In this document: positions 20,901-32,800 of the stretch, one piece after another
Layout of the letters: every line of letters starts with the position of its first letter
How positions within the stretch are numbered: position 1 is the first letter of the stretch
Source: Oryzias latipes
Lineage: Eukaryota > Chordata > Actinopteri > Beloniformes > Adrianichthyidae
Length of the DNA stretch: 64,000 nucleotides
Reading direction: 5' to 3'
Assembly (NCBI RefSeq): GCF_002234675.1
Contig: NC_019867.2
Location: 4,854,001 to 4,918,000 of the forward strand
Made by a program: the position numbers and the translations under genes
Notes under the pieces: model-generated
What the model was told of the DNA's origin: nothing
What the model saw: only the letters and a program-made list of their open reading frames with translations
Database searches by the model: none

Positions 20901-23900
20901 CTGCCCGCAGAGTTTTAGGTCCCAAAGCAACCTGAGTGCTCACTGTGGAACCGAACACAAGGATGTGGTTGATGATTCCACAGAGATGAGCAAAAGCCAA
21001 ACGCAAGCAGCAATGCGTCTTCAAGTACACGTCTTCAAGTGTGTGCATTGTCCCTACATCAACACAATGTACCAGGGAGTTCTCACTCACAGCCAGATGA
21101 AGCATCCTACCTTAATACCAGAGATGGACACTCTGCTCCTGGATGTCAAAAATCTGCGCAACTGGGAGGAATACACAAAGAAGAAAGAATGCGGGGAGAC
21201 TCCCAAGGTTTATGGATACATCTGTGAAAAATGTCAGCGAATCTTTGTAACACTGAAAAAACTAAAGAGGCACTGTAGCACAATCCACCAGTCAGGTGAG
21301 TCAAACCCCGTCCAAGATGAAGACGCTTCATCGCCTAAGCCCCATGGCAACAAAGGATCTGTCCCCACGGCCTCGTTTTTGAGCAAGAAAAAGTACGGTA
21401 AGATAAGGTGCCAGCACTGCTCGTACATCTGCAGCACTAAAATGGCGCTCAGTCAACACTTACATATTCACCATAAGTCTTTTGCTCCTAAGGGTACTTT
21501 CAAATGTTCTCTGTGTTCTCACGTCTACTACCACAAGAAGAAACTAAAGTCCCATTACATTAAAGACCATGACAAGAGTGCATACTTAAAATACTACCTG
21601 CCATTATGCAAAAAGTACAATAAAGAGTCAGATGAATTATCTCAGGACTCATCAGCTCAGCAACCAAAAACTGACTCCACAGAGGGTAGAAAGGTGTTCT
21701 TGAAGTGTCCAGTCTGTCCCTATTTCAATACGCGGCACCATGGTACTCTCACTCACTGCCAGATGAAGCATCCGGATGTTTTCGTGAGGGCAAACGAGCT
21801 TGAAACACAGGAAATGCTTCTATCTGAGCTATCAGGCTGTTTGATTGGAAAAAACTCCAGTGAAGGTGGGTATATGTGTGACGAATGTGGAGGCATTTTG
21901 AAGTCATTTAAGAAGTTTAAAACCCACTGTCAGAGGCACCACAAGGGGGAAAACGTTTCCAGACCACCGAAGGACGTAGAGGTGGAAAGAACTCCTGCTA
22001 AACTCCCCCCAGTGTTGGCAAAGAAGTCTCCATCTCCAGCTAAGGTCACAGAAGCAGCTAAGGTCACAGAAGCTGCTTCCAGTTTGACCGATCTTGAGTC
22101 GAGTCCTTCCAAGGCATCCCCCAAGGAAGTACAACGTGCGTACAAATGCCAGCTCTGCCCCCACGAAACCACCTGTCGAAAGTACCTGCGCAGCCACTAC
22201 CAAAATACGCACAAACTGGACGGAATTACCACGTACAAGTTTTTGGAGAAGTACAACCGCCGTAAACGCAGTTACCTAAGGATGTGCGGGGCGGGTGAAA
22301 AGCACAAATACGTTCGAGGTGAAGAAAGCTTCACAGTCAAGTGTCAGCAGTGTCCAGACTTAGTGCTAGACTCCCACCAGTTGCTTATTGAACACTACAG
22401 TCATTTTCACGGCCTGGGCAGCAAACTGGACTTTAAAGTGCTATCTTTTGGCGTACGAAAGGGCAGCACGGGAATCTACAAATGTTACCATTGTTTGACG
22501 AAATTGTACGGCACCAGAAAGCTCCACTATCACTTGGATCGGCACAGAGCCAAGATGGTGGAGTTGACAAAAGCTTTGCTGAAGAAGGAACCAGCTGTGG
22601 ACCCGGTAGCATCTGGAACACAAGTAAGTTTGGACGTTAGAGTTCTTGCGTTCGCAGTTTCCTCTGACTCATCTGATCTCTGTTGTTGTTTACGTCGTCA
22701 AGCAGGATAAGCTGTCTCCATTTGGAAATGTGACGGAGCTCGGTCAGCGGAAGATCTCATCTGTAGAGGCCGTCGCTCCGTCGTCCCCTGTGAGCGGAGC
22801 CAACATAAAGGTGGACGCAGAGGCAGAGAAAGACGGGCACGCCTGCAAGCAGTGTGGTAGAACATTTATGTCGCTGAGCGGCCTCCATTCACACGAGCAA
22901 AGCCATGCAGCGCTGGCAGCTATCGAGAAGCTGGACCATCTGTCCACCTCAGGAGAGAAACTCAAGTGAGAGAAAACTGTCATTTTGTAATTTCCTTTTT
23001 AATATAACAATGAACCATAAGCCTGTATGCAGTGGTCCCTTGCTATATTGCTTTATTTTGTGGATCTTAGTGCAATTTTGTTTGTTTTATATAGTGCCTT
23101 TTGTTCTGCGTCCTGATTGGCTGCAGACTAATGTCAATCAATCTCCTTCATGCGTGTCTCTTGCACAACACAGAATGCATGCAGCTAGAAAAATGTACAT
23201 AAATATTCACTTGCTGGCAGATTTTTGGTTTTGTTCTATAACACTGAACTGTGATTTTTTTTTTCCATAAATCTTGGTGAGAAAAGTATAAAAATGTTAG
23301 TCTCGAAAGTGTGTAGTAAAGGGTTTACAGCAGAAAAAATATAGTTCACTTGAGGGCTGGACGATTAATCAATTTAGTTGATTTTTCGTATTTTAGACCA
23401 TTTATTTTTCGGAAAATCTTGATGGGAGTAAAGCCCGTCTCTCGCAAAGCGCAGATGTGAAGAGAGCAGCAGGCAAAGAGGAGCTTTTCCCGTGAGGCTG
23501 AGGGGGAAAAAACACACTAGTGCACGTGTATTTATAAAAAATATATTTTATAAATATAATAAGAGGCACTTTGTATGAAACTTTATTAGTAGTACCCCTG
23601 TAACATTACAGAGTTTGTTGTTGAGCTTTAAAAAAAATAGTCTTCCCCCCTCCCCCCCTGCTGCATCTTTATGGTTATTGGCAAGAACCCAATAATCGTG
23701 TTTTTAGGCCGTTTTTGTTATAACTTCATGTAAAAAGGAATCAACTGGAGGCAGAATTGGGGGGAGAATCTGCTCCTCTTTAGTAAATGTGTCCTTGTTT
23801 TCTCAGCGGGTTTGAGTTTCACCGTTGGTTGAGACTACAGGTGACGGGCTGAAACCCCTCTTCTCATGGGGGCGTTTTTCAGCAAGAAAACAGAAACCAC

Positions 23901-26900
23901 TCAATTGTGATAAGCGTGAAAACGGCATAAGCAGAGAGTAAAGATTTATAAGAAATCAATACAGGAGTTCCTTAGAAAAAAATGTTTCTATCTGATGTTT
24001 ACATTTGATTTCTTCTCTGTTTGTATTTAAGCTAATATCATTTTTTAAAATGCCACTTATAGTTTTTCTTTATTAGATAATGTAAGAATTTGGTCGGTAG
24101 ATTTTTTAAATTAATCTATCAGCCAACTTGGCTGGTGAGTCTAAAATGAGATTTTGGTCACACGTAAAACAGAAAAATCCGTTTTTAAGGCTGTTGCTAC
24201 CCAAACTGCTCTGCCGGGTGTGTTCTAGTGTTTCTCGTTCTGAGATGCTCAGGCTAAAACATCTGCTGCTTTGTTCTGCAAACATTTCTATGGCTTGTAG
24301 TTAAACTTTGTGTTCGAGACAATTTCAAAAGAAGATGAAAATGAAATAGTTTTTGTTAATTATATTCCAATTTTTTAGAATGTAACAATAAACTAGGTAC
24401 CTTTTTGTAAATTAAAAGAAAACTGTTTTATTTAAAATAAGCTGTTTAACCTCATTAGTGTCTACACTTTTAGGTAATTTTAAACTTTTTCAGTTCATAA
24501 ACGACTTGTGTCATCTGATTCTATGCTTTTTTTTTCCCCTTCATGTCACCAGAATGAACAAGTATGTGATCCACAAGTCTGGGACAGTGAAGCCTTTCCT
24601 ATGCAGCTGCTGCTCCTATCGGACGACCCTCCTGGGTTTACTGCGAAGGCCCTTTCTGAAAAACCATCAAGGTCAGAACAGAAGCAGTATTGTTGAGTAG
24701 CAGGGTTATCGTCACCGTAGCATTGACTTTGACCAGCTGACAGTTGGAAAGAGGTCAGAATGTTTAAAAAAAAAAAAAAAGAGGACAGGAAAAGCATCTT
24801 TGCTGTTCCATCCAGAAAAAAATACATTAAAGTGGCAGCACCGCCTTTTACTTGGGTGGAAGTCCCAAACCAAAGACCAAACTGATCAACACAAATGACT
24901 GGGACAAAACAAAGCATGGCAATGAATTGTGTGTCTTTGTGTGTTTGTGGAGGTTTTTGCTTTTTGTTTTTAAGCTGAAAAACGTTTTTTACTATGCAAT
25001 CCAAACCTTACATATGTTTTACATACGTTGTTAATAAAGTGTTGTTTGATTTGAAGTTGCATTAAGTCTCAGGCCTTCCAGCAGTAAAAACAGAAGCACA
25101 AGCCCAAAAGTGAACAAAAAACAGCAAATCAAATAGAAAACTAACATCTAACAAAAAGGTAGAGACAAATGCAAAAAGGGTCAAACAAAAGATCCTCTAG
25201 GGCAGAAGAAAACCAGGCTTGAAGGCCGAGGCAGATGGCAGGGGGAGGGGGAGGAATTCAGCTGCCACTGGAGCAAGGGATTCTGGGAGCTTTTTGAATC
25301 TCTCGCAGCCTTGGTGATTGGTGGAGTAGGACCTCAATCAGCTCTGCAAGAGGTGAAGTTGACGGCAAATGTGAAGCCGGAGCTGAAAACTCACACTTGC
25401 ACACAAAAACAAAAGCACACAAGACCCAGGGTTGTAACGTCTGCACTAAAACTGGCACTTAGGAATCCTTGAAAGACCCACTCCAGTCAACTTTTGATCA
25501 GTCCCGCCCCCTCTTCCCCTCCCTGTTTCTGAGAGCTCGGAGCAGGGAGCTTGTGGCCAACATAACCTATTTTCTACGTCACAAATCATCTCTTTTTCGG
25601 GCTGTATTTTTTTGTCTGCTCCTGATCTACAACCACTTCTAACAATAAAAAATAAAAAATGCAATTTGAAGCTTCCTTTTCTGAATACATGTCCTCCATC
25701 AACAGAAAATACCACAAGAACATGTTAAAAAAAACACCAAAACATGATTTTTGTTAGAGTGGGTGTTTAGGAAGATTTTAAAATCTTTCTGCTATACCTG
25801 CTCCTCTGATTTAACCAGGTTTAGTTCATATCCATATTAACCACTACAGAATCTTTTTTTATATAATTGTTCTTAACCAGATGTCATTCAGCGGGATATG
25901 CCGATGGGCCACAGAGGCGAGCTTCTCTCTCCAACACCTGGCAAGACGCCTCCTTATCAGATCAACGCTTTTCTTGACCCTGATGTAGAACCTGAAGAGT
26001 CTGAAGGCAAGTTTTCCCTTTTTATGTTGTTTTATTTAAAAACGTTTTCCTTCTGTTTTCGGTAAACCAATAAGCTGGTATTCCATGCAGAGTCTGTGTA
26101 CTCGGAGCCACCGGATGTGCAGCGGCAGTTGAACCACTACAGCCTAATGGCTCGAAACAACTCCGAACCTTCAGACGGCCACTCGCCACTAAAGCTGACG
26201 AAGAACAGACAGCTGTGCTGTGAGTTTTGCAACTTCCACACCGAACACCCGTCAAGCATTCGACGGCACTACATGGGCCGGCATGGCAAGAAGATCCTCA
26301 GGTGCAAAGACTGCAGCTTTTTCACTGGTTTGCGGTAAGTTACATCTAGAGCTCAAGCTCACATCCACATTTTTCCTGATTTCATCGGCAGCATGCATTT
26401 AATTTACAAAACACATCTTCAAAAGCAAGAAGTTCCTGAGAAAATCACCTTTTGATTTAGCATCTGCCCCATTAAAGTGTGCAAATGGTTCATTTTGGTC
26501 TTTTTGTATTTATTTCCACTGTCTTTTACAAATTCACACCTGTTGATGCATGTTTTTACTGCATCTGTTTTGTTTTGTTTTGTAATTTCCTTTCTATTAT
26601 TGTAATTTTTGAGAGAATTTGTGTTTAAATGCCGTGTAGAGGTTAATCTTTGTTTGTGTCCCTTCTGCTGTGGTTCTTCTTGATTTTAAGCTCTTTTTAA
26701 AGAATGGACGCACAAAGTTTGATTCTTTTGGGCAACCAGCGAAGTTGCCGCACACAATGAAATAACCGTGTTGCTCCTCCATCCATCTTTATTGACTAAG
26801 TCAAGAACAACAAAACGTCTTCTTCCATGAATTACATCAGCATGATATGACGCGTCTGCGCCCTCTAGTGTTCAAACAATCCATAGATTTTGATTTAAAC

Positions 26901-29900
26901 ATTAACTGTTCAAACATTCAATGTGTTTCCAAAGCAAATATACAAATCTGATTAAATGCAGTTGAATAGAAATTAACAAAAAACAATATTTATATCATTT
27001 TAAAACTCATAAAAAGGTGCGTACAGCTACTACAATTTGTGCAGGGTATAAAAAAGTAAAATTTAATGTAAGGCATTAAAAAATGATGGAAATTGTTCAA
27101 ATTAATCTTGGTAATTCAATAACAAATATTTTTCCAGTACAATAGTATTATTTCAAAGTTATATGTCTGTTGAAGTCATAAAATATGTTATAAACTTTTC
27201 AGATAGAAACACGTAATCACCTTTTTTCTGTCTCCTAATTTAGGAAATCTCTGGAGATGCACATTGAGGCGGGTCATCTCACGTTTCAGCCTACAGCGAC
27301 CTATCAGAAGGACTTCCGCTGCCCCTTCTGCCTCTACCAAAGCAAGAACAAGAACCACATGATTGATCACATCGTCTTACATCGGGGTGCGCTCACATGC
27401 TCACAAGCTGCAAAAGGTGTCACAATCTGTTGTGTTAAACAGCCTCCTTGTGTCTTTTTTTTTTCTTTTTCTCAGAGGAGCGCGTCGTTCCAATCGAGGT
27501 GCACCGCCCCAAACTCTCCCGGTACCTCCAAGGGATCGTCTTCCGCTGCCACAGATGCACGTTCACATGCGGAAGCGCCAAGAGCCTTCATTTCCACATG
27601 ATGAGACACAGTGATCTCAAGCCCTACAAGTGTCGGCTGTGCTACTTCGACTGCACTCTGCTGAAGGACTTGGAGAAACACCTGAGCGACCAACACCAGG
27701 TGAGGATCTGTCCGTATAGCTGCTGCCTCTCTTTGGAATTCCTTTGAAGGAGAAATAATGGTCTCTTTTGTTTGGGCTCTTTTGGCTCTGCAGGTTTTTT
27801 TCCAGGTCATTTTGATAAACTCCTCATGCTACATTCTTCTTGTGTGGGAGGAAATCTTAGCTGTATTTTTTTTTTTTTAGTTGCGACGTTGCGTCCCCAT
27901 CATAGATATGTTTTAATGTTAACATTTTGATCAGCGCTTTATATTCCCAGCTCATTATAACAGATAAAAGCCCCAGTGGAAGTCTGCATACTGTGAATGG
28001 ATCCCAGCACTTTGTTGCTGTGAAGCTCAGCAGAGTACGGCGCAGGTTTGAGGCAGGAGGCGCACAGAAACCCGTGTGCTGTGTGGAGATGCGTTACAGT
28101 CCACGAGATGGGATGTCCTGATCAGGGGTTTTTGGCCTCGCTCTGATTCCAAGTCATTCAGTTTTGAGCATCTGCGGAGACTTGAGTCCCGATCTGACAC
28201 TTTTGTAACACATTTACAAAAATAAATCAATAAACAGATGTAGTTTGCCCCCGATTTAAATTTCATTAACCTTCTTTTATAGTTAATTTTAGTAATTTGA
28301 ACAATCAAGCAAAAGTAGTTCCAATATCAATTAGAAAAAACAGTTAACTAGTTAAAAAAATTGGGTGAGAAGGTTTGGTGACTGTAGCTTTAGTATCCTC
28401 AGATTATTGAACATTTTGTGATTCATATTTCCTATGAAAATTCTCAAATTAACCATGAATTTCTTTTAAAATGGTTTTTGTAGTGTGGATATGATGAGTA
28501 TTTATGACTAGCTCATATCAGTGTAACCATGTATTAGTTTTGGTTGTTTTAGAAAGATGATGTATTTTTGAAATCACCTTCTCTTGGAGATGTTGCGCTT
28601 TGTGGACAGGAGAGACAAAAGAGAGACATTCTGATTGTTTGGCTTTGAAAAAGAATTATCATGTAAATACAATAAATTTTCCTTGATTTATTGATTTGAT
28701 GAATCCATATTTTATTAGTCATGAAGTAAATGAAAACCACTGATTGCTTTATGACAAATTGATGTCCGTAAACCTGTTGGTCAAAGAGGGTGCTAACGCT
28801 GACTTTCCTCCTGAAGGGATGGATGTGGTTCATCTTTTGATCAGCGGGGTGTTATTAATGTTAAAAATAAAAAAAATAAAAGTTCATCTGCAGAACTGAA
28901 GGAGAACATGTAGAGATATTTCTCCTATTCTGGACGTCACTCGTTTGAGGGAAGCTTATGTGAACTTTCTCCGCACTTCATTCCTGTTTGTGCAGGTTTT
29001 GAGGAATCACGAGCTCGTGGGTCAGGTGAGCCTGGATCAACTGGAGTCCAGAATTGAAAGGAGGAAAGAAAAAGAGCTGGACATCCAAGATCTTCAGGAC
29101 TTTGACGGAGACTTTTCGGAAGCTGAGAACATGACCAACGATGACACCGAGAAGAAAACAATCCTCAGAGAGCTACTAGAAAAACGGGATGAGGATGGAA
29201 ATGGCCAAAACTCTGCCAAGAGCTGTACCAACCTTCAGTGTGATGCTACCACTCCAAAATCTGGTCTCCATGAGCAGGACCTGCAGTCTGGAGCAGACAC
29301 CGGAGCTTTGATTCACTCTACAGGAGGGCTGCAGGCCGCAAGTGTTGATCAACGGGATGAAGTCCAGCAGGACGGCTGCAGTGGTACTGAGCACGTACTG
29401 AGCACCATCAAAGTGGAAGAAGATCTTCAAGACAATGCCGTAGATCTAAAACTCAACAAAGATGACGGCATCTCTGCCCCGAACGGTCAGGTCAACACAT
29501 CCTTAGCAAACAGGAGTTCAGCTGAGGACACCAAGGACAGCTCCTCTCCAAAACCCCCCTCCCAGACTGCTTCACCCGTCGGCACAGACACCCGCTCCGT
29601 CTCCCTGAAGACGTGTAAAGACGAGCTGGAGCAGACCTCCATCAGCAGTCAGGAGGCACCGGGACATTTTGGAGAAATGCCGGTGCTTGAGAATGAGCTC
29701 CTGAAGAAGAAACTGGACAGTCCTGAAAACTGCAAAGAGGAGGAGGAGGAGGACGAAGAAGGAGGTAGGATGGTCTCCGATGACAGCGGGACCTGTGACA
29801 AAAAGGAGGATATTTCACCTGTGGATAAAGGTACGAACACAGTTATTACACAAAAACAGTTAGAAAGGATGTCGATTTAACGAACAACAGTTTCAGGCAT

Positions 29901-30685
29901 ATTTATGATATTGCCACCATTAAAGATCTCTGGAGTTTATCTGACTTTTACAATAATAGAAATGTTTGTTTTTGCGGTCCTTATGTATACTCGATTCTGA
30001 TTGGCTGCAGGCTGTGGATTGAGATAACCACGCGCCTTAAAAAGAAGTTCCGGTCATCTATCTTAAATCTTCTGTATCACTGCGCCGGCTTCTTTAAAAC
30101 AACCTTTAGCTTCATCATCTGGACAAAAACAAGCGGGAAGAGGTGAACCTTCTCTCTGAACTGATGCTTTATTCAACCCATCGGGACGATCAGCATATAG
30201 ATCGCTTTATATCCCAGAATCTTGACTGCCAGCGGTGGTCACGGTACCGTGACATGTCGCCGCACCACGTGACAAATACAGTAGTCCGCTTTTCATAAAT
30301 AAAATGATCCAAATAAAAAAATAAAAAAAGTTAAGGACTAAAAACTGGTTGATATTTATTTCTTTTTTTTAATGGCCTTCGAAGTCTTCATTATCACATT
30401 GTAATCCACACCCAGCAGCCAATCAGAATCAAGTATTCACCCGGACCGTGGAATTAACCGGGATAAGTGTGCATTATCAGAAATGAATGGACCTGAACCG
30501 GAGGACGGTTTAGATCAATTCCTTGTTCAGAAAACTGACGGCGATAAATTAAATGTGTCTTGTTTGTCGGTGTGTTCACAGCCGTTAACGTCCTGAACCC
30601 CCCTCGGCTCAAGTGTGAGTTTTGTGGGCGAAGCTTCACGGACCTTTCTGAACTGACGCGCCACGTCGGGCGCCACGGACGCTGA
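17942..30685 (+). CDS. znf462: zinc finger protein 462, multi-C2H2 nuclear factor
   Basis: ZNF462 is a large C2H2 protein linked to chromatin regulation and development. Coding exons: 17942-17951, 18044-22623, 22706-22965, 24553-24671, 25881-26006, 26091-26334, 27244-27386, 27476-27699, 28996-29830 and 30582-30685. They total 2215 codons (2214 aa). The 4.6-kb single exon and signatures such as FQCGKCTLVFKSKVYLFEHL, GKKILRCKDCSFFTGLR and RNHELVGQVSLDQLE match my memory of vertebrate ZNF462. I count about 28 fingers, mostly of the non-tandem type with long linkers. Finger 22 has Pro (CCC, 24650-24652) where the first zinc-binding His is expected. Exon 10 encodes an acidic, low-complexity region. 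The intron after 26006 uses a GC donor. The protein starts MQSDSTQ; an alternative upstream first coding exon is possible. It may be one of two teleost paralogues. Confidence 0.87.
23350..24552 (+). other. znf462 intron after exon 4
   Basis: Intronic AT-rich DNA. A GAGGGCTGGACGATTAATC phrase at about 23351 resembles a degenerate hAT MITE end, but I found no matching right end or duplication. A polyC/T patch lies at 23644-23659. Confidence 0.35.
25472..25769 (+). mobile_element. interspersed repeat with AAAGACCCACTC termini, copy in znf462 intron
   Basis: It begins AAAGACCCACTCCAG and ends with the approximate complement AGAGTGGGTGTTT. The interior matches, inverted, mfsd10 intron 4 at about 33455-33640 (shared AACATGTT, GACGTAGAAAAT and ATGCAATTTGAAG-like blocks), and in the same direction 46150-46330. 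It is non-coding; the class is unknown. Confidence 0.6.
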
Positions 30686-31269
30686 CGCCGCCGCCTGAAG
30701 CTGACGAGCCGTTCACTGTGTGTCATCTGCCCTTTTTCTTTACGGGAAACCAGACTTAACCTATTTTTCACATTTTGTAGGTTCTTTTTAAACTTTTTCT
30801 AAAGAAAACTTTTTATATAACATTTGTTGTTCATATGATTTAATTCAGTGGCAAAAGGTTTAGAGGAGAACTTTTATGTGAACCAGTGAGAAAGAGGACA
30901 TTTTTTTTTTGTGGTTTTAAAATCATTTCTGTTTAGGTGTTAATGTTTAACACAGTATGATACACATAACATTCTAGAAATCTGGGTTACTTTTAAATTA
31001 CAAACAACTGCTCATCAAGAAAAAAAGTGTTGCCTTCATGGACTGTTGGGCACTTTAGTGCTACCCCTCTGCAGTCAGGTTTAGCTAATAGACCTTTACA
31101 ACTGACGGTATTAAAGAATGCTCAAACACATGGATGTCTTCTTTTGTTTTTACTGAATCGGCCTGTACAGACTTCAATAGTTGGAATGATTATTATTGGG
31201 GAAAGGGATCCCATTCAAGATCCTATTTACAGAAGTGAAGAGTTACACAAAAGTAAAGTTGCAAGTTTT
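30686..31269 (+). other. znf462 3' UTR/flank
   Basis: Follows the znf462 stop codon. No AATAAA stands out near the stop. The sequence is AT-rich and grades into the degenerate tandem array. No gene is seen. Confidence 0.4.
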
Positions 31270-32260
31270 TGACTTTGTGATGTCACAAATGCAAATTTTG
31301 GCAGTATCAGAATAAGAAGTGAAACCTTTTGCTTGATGAAGTTCTACAAAAGTTTATATATAAATGGATATTTAGTAACTTCTACTGATTGAACAGCATC
31401 AAACTCCAAGTATATTTCTCAGTTAAAAAAAAGTCACACATCTTAGATTCTGTGATGTCACAAATACTTTTTTTTTACCAGTATTTGAATAATGGGTGAA
31501 ACATTTTATTAGGTCAACCATGAACACAGAGCAAAAAGTACTTTTTTATTTTATTTTTTTCTTCTACAGATTTGAAAGTATCAAACTGTGTGAACAATTT
31601 TCCCTGCAACAGTTTTACACAAAAACAATGAATTCTTTCCATTCTGTAATGTCACAAATACATATTTTATGGTGTCTGGTGGTAGTGAAACCTTTTGCTT
31701 GGTGAAGTCAACATTTTTCTGCTTCAATTGATTTAAAAGCATTAAACCGAGTGTATAATTTCCAGTATAACAGTTTTTAATAAAAAAATAAAGTCCTGGT
31801 TCTCAGATTCATGACGTCACAAACACATGAATGAAGGAATTCTTACTAGGGGTATTTTATTTTTATTTTTTGTAACTTTCGCAGATTTAAAAGCGCCAAA
31901 CTGTGAGTATAATTTTCCCGTCAACAGTTTTCTTTTAAACAAAAATACCTTATATGCTGTGATGTCACTAATGCATATTTTACTGGTGTCAGAGTAAAGT
32001 GTCAAACTTTTTGTTAGGCAAAATTGTCAACATAAATTAAAAAGGTTTTTTAAGTGTGATTGTTTGCTATAAATGATTTAAGAGCATCAAACTGATTACA
32101 TATTTCACTGTTTTAACAAAAAGTTTAGATTTTGTGACGTCACATATGCATATTTGGAGTGTCTTGAGTGAAACCAAAAGTGTAATTTTTTTCAACGTCC
32201 GCTGATTCAACAGCATCAAGCTTCATGCATTGTTCTCGATAACAGTTTTTTTTTTAATTT
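31270..32260 (+). repeat. degenerate ~170-bp tandem array with six CRE-like sites
   Basis: Six units share an order of motifs: a TGAYGTCAC octamer, a 'catatttt' block, 'gtgaaacctttt', then 'ttaaaagcatcaaactg' and 'taacagttttt'. The CRE-like octamers start at 31278, 31453, 31647 (TAATGTCA), 31812 (perfect TGACGTCA), 31960 and 32134 (perfect TGACGTCA). Spacings are 175, 194, 165, 148 and 174 bp. The units have diverged strongly apart from these blocks. The array lies between the znf462 end and the mfsd10 start. Confidence 0.7.
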
Positions 32261-32399
32261 AAGCCTGAAAACTGATGGATTTGAGAAGATTTAGGAAGAG
32301 ACGCGGTTTCCTAAATGAAAGTCAAAATTACGAGCCAGAAGAGAGTCCCGTGAAGGCACCCTCCTCGTTGATTACGACATTCCTGTCATCCAAATGAAA

Positions 32400-32800
32400 G
32401 AGGACACCGCTTCCTGGTGTGGACTCAGTGAGGAGCACCGATGAAGCGGCGACGCGGTCCATTTCTGTGTCTCTGCGCTTCTTTCCTGCCTCTTCTGCGA
32501 ACAAACTGTGAGTAAATTCGCGAATTTTTTTTTTTTTTTTTTCTTGTTGTGACCGCAAAGTCTGCGAAAACACGATGGCGAAATAGCTGGGAGCATCTGA
32601 AATGCACGTTTGTTACTTTTTTCCTGCTGGGAAATGTTTTCCAGGGATCAGGATTTGTGTTTGTAAAAGTTGCGTCAGATTTGAAGCGTGTCCCCCTCTT
32701 CATCCTCAGACATGAGGAGTCATGTCTGCCCCCTCCCGAGCTGGTTTAGCCTCCTTCCTGCTGTTCATGGATGTGTTTTTGTTGATACAGGGACAGAGAG
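32400..32800 (+). promoter_or_regulatory. mfsd10 5' region, possible non-coding exon 1
   Basis: A candidate donor GTGAGT at 32508 follows a GC-richer block, which could be a leader exon spliced to the acceptor GATACAG at 32784-32790. The start codon lies 10 nt into that second exon. A T-run occupies 32525-32543. The exon 1 limits are guesses. Confidence 0.4.

Noticed and set aside
23350-23700. Possible hAT MITE beginning GAGGGCTGGACGATTAATC
   Set aside because: No matching right end or 8-bp duplication was found, so it stays only a remark in the intron entry.
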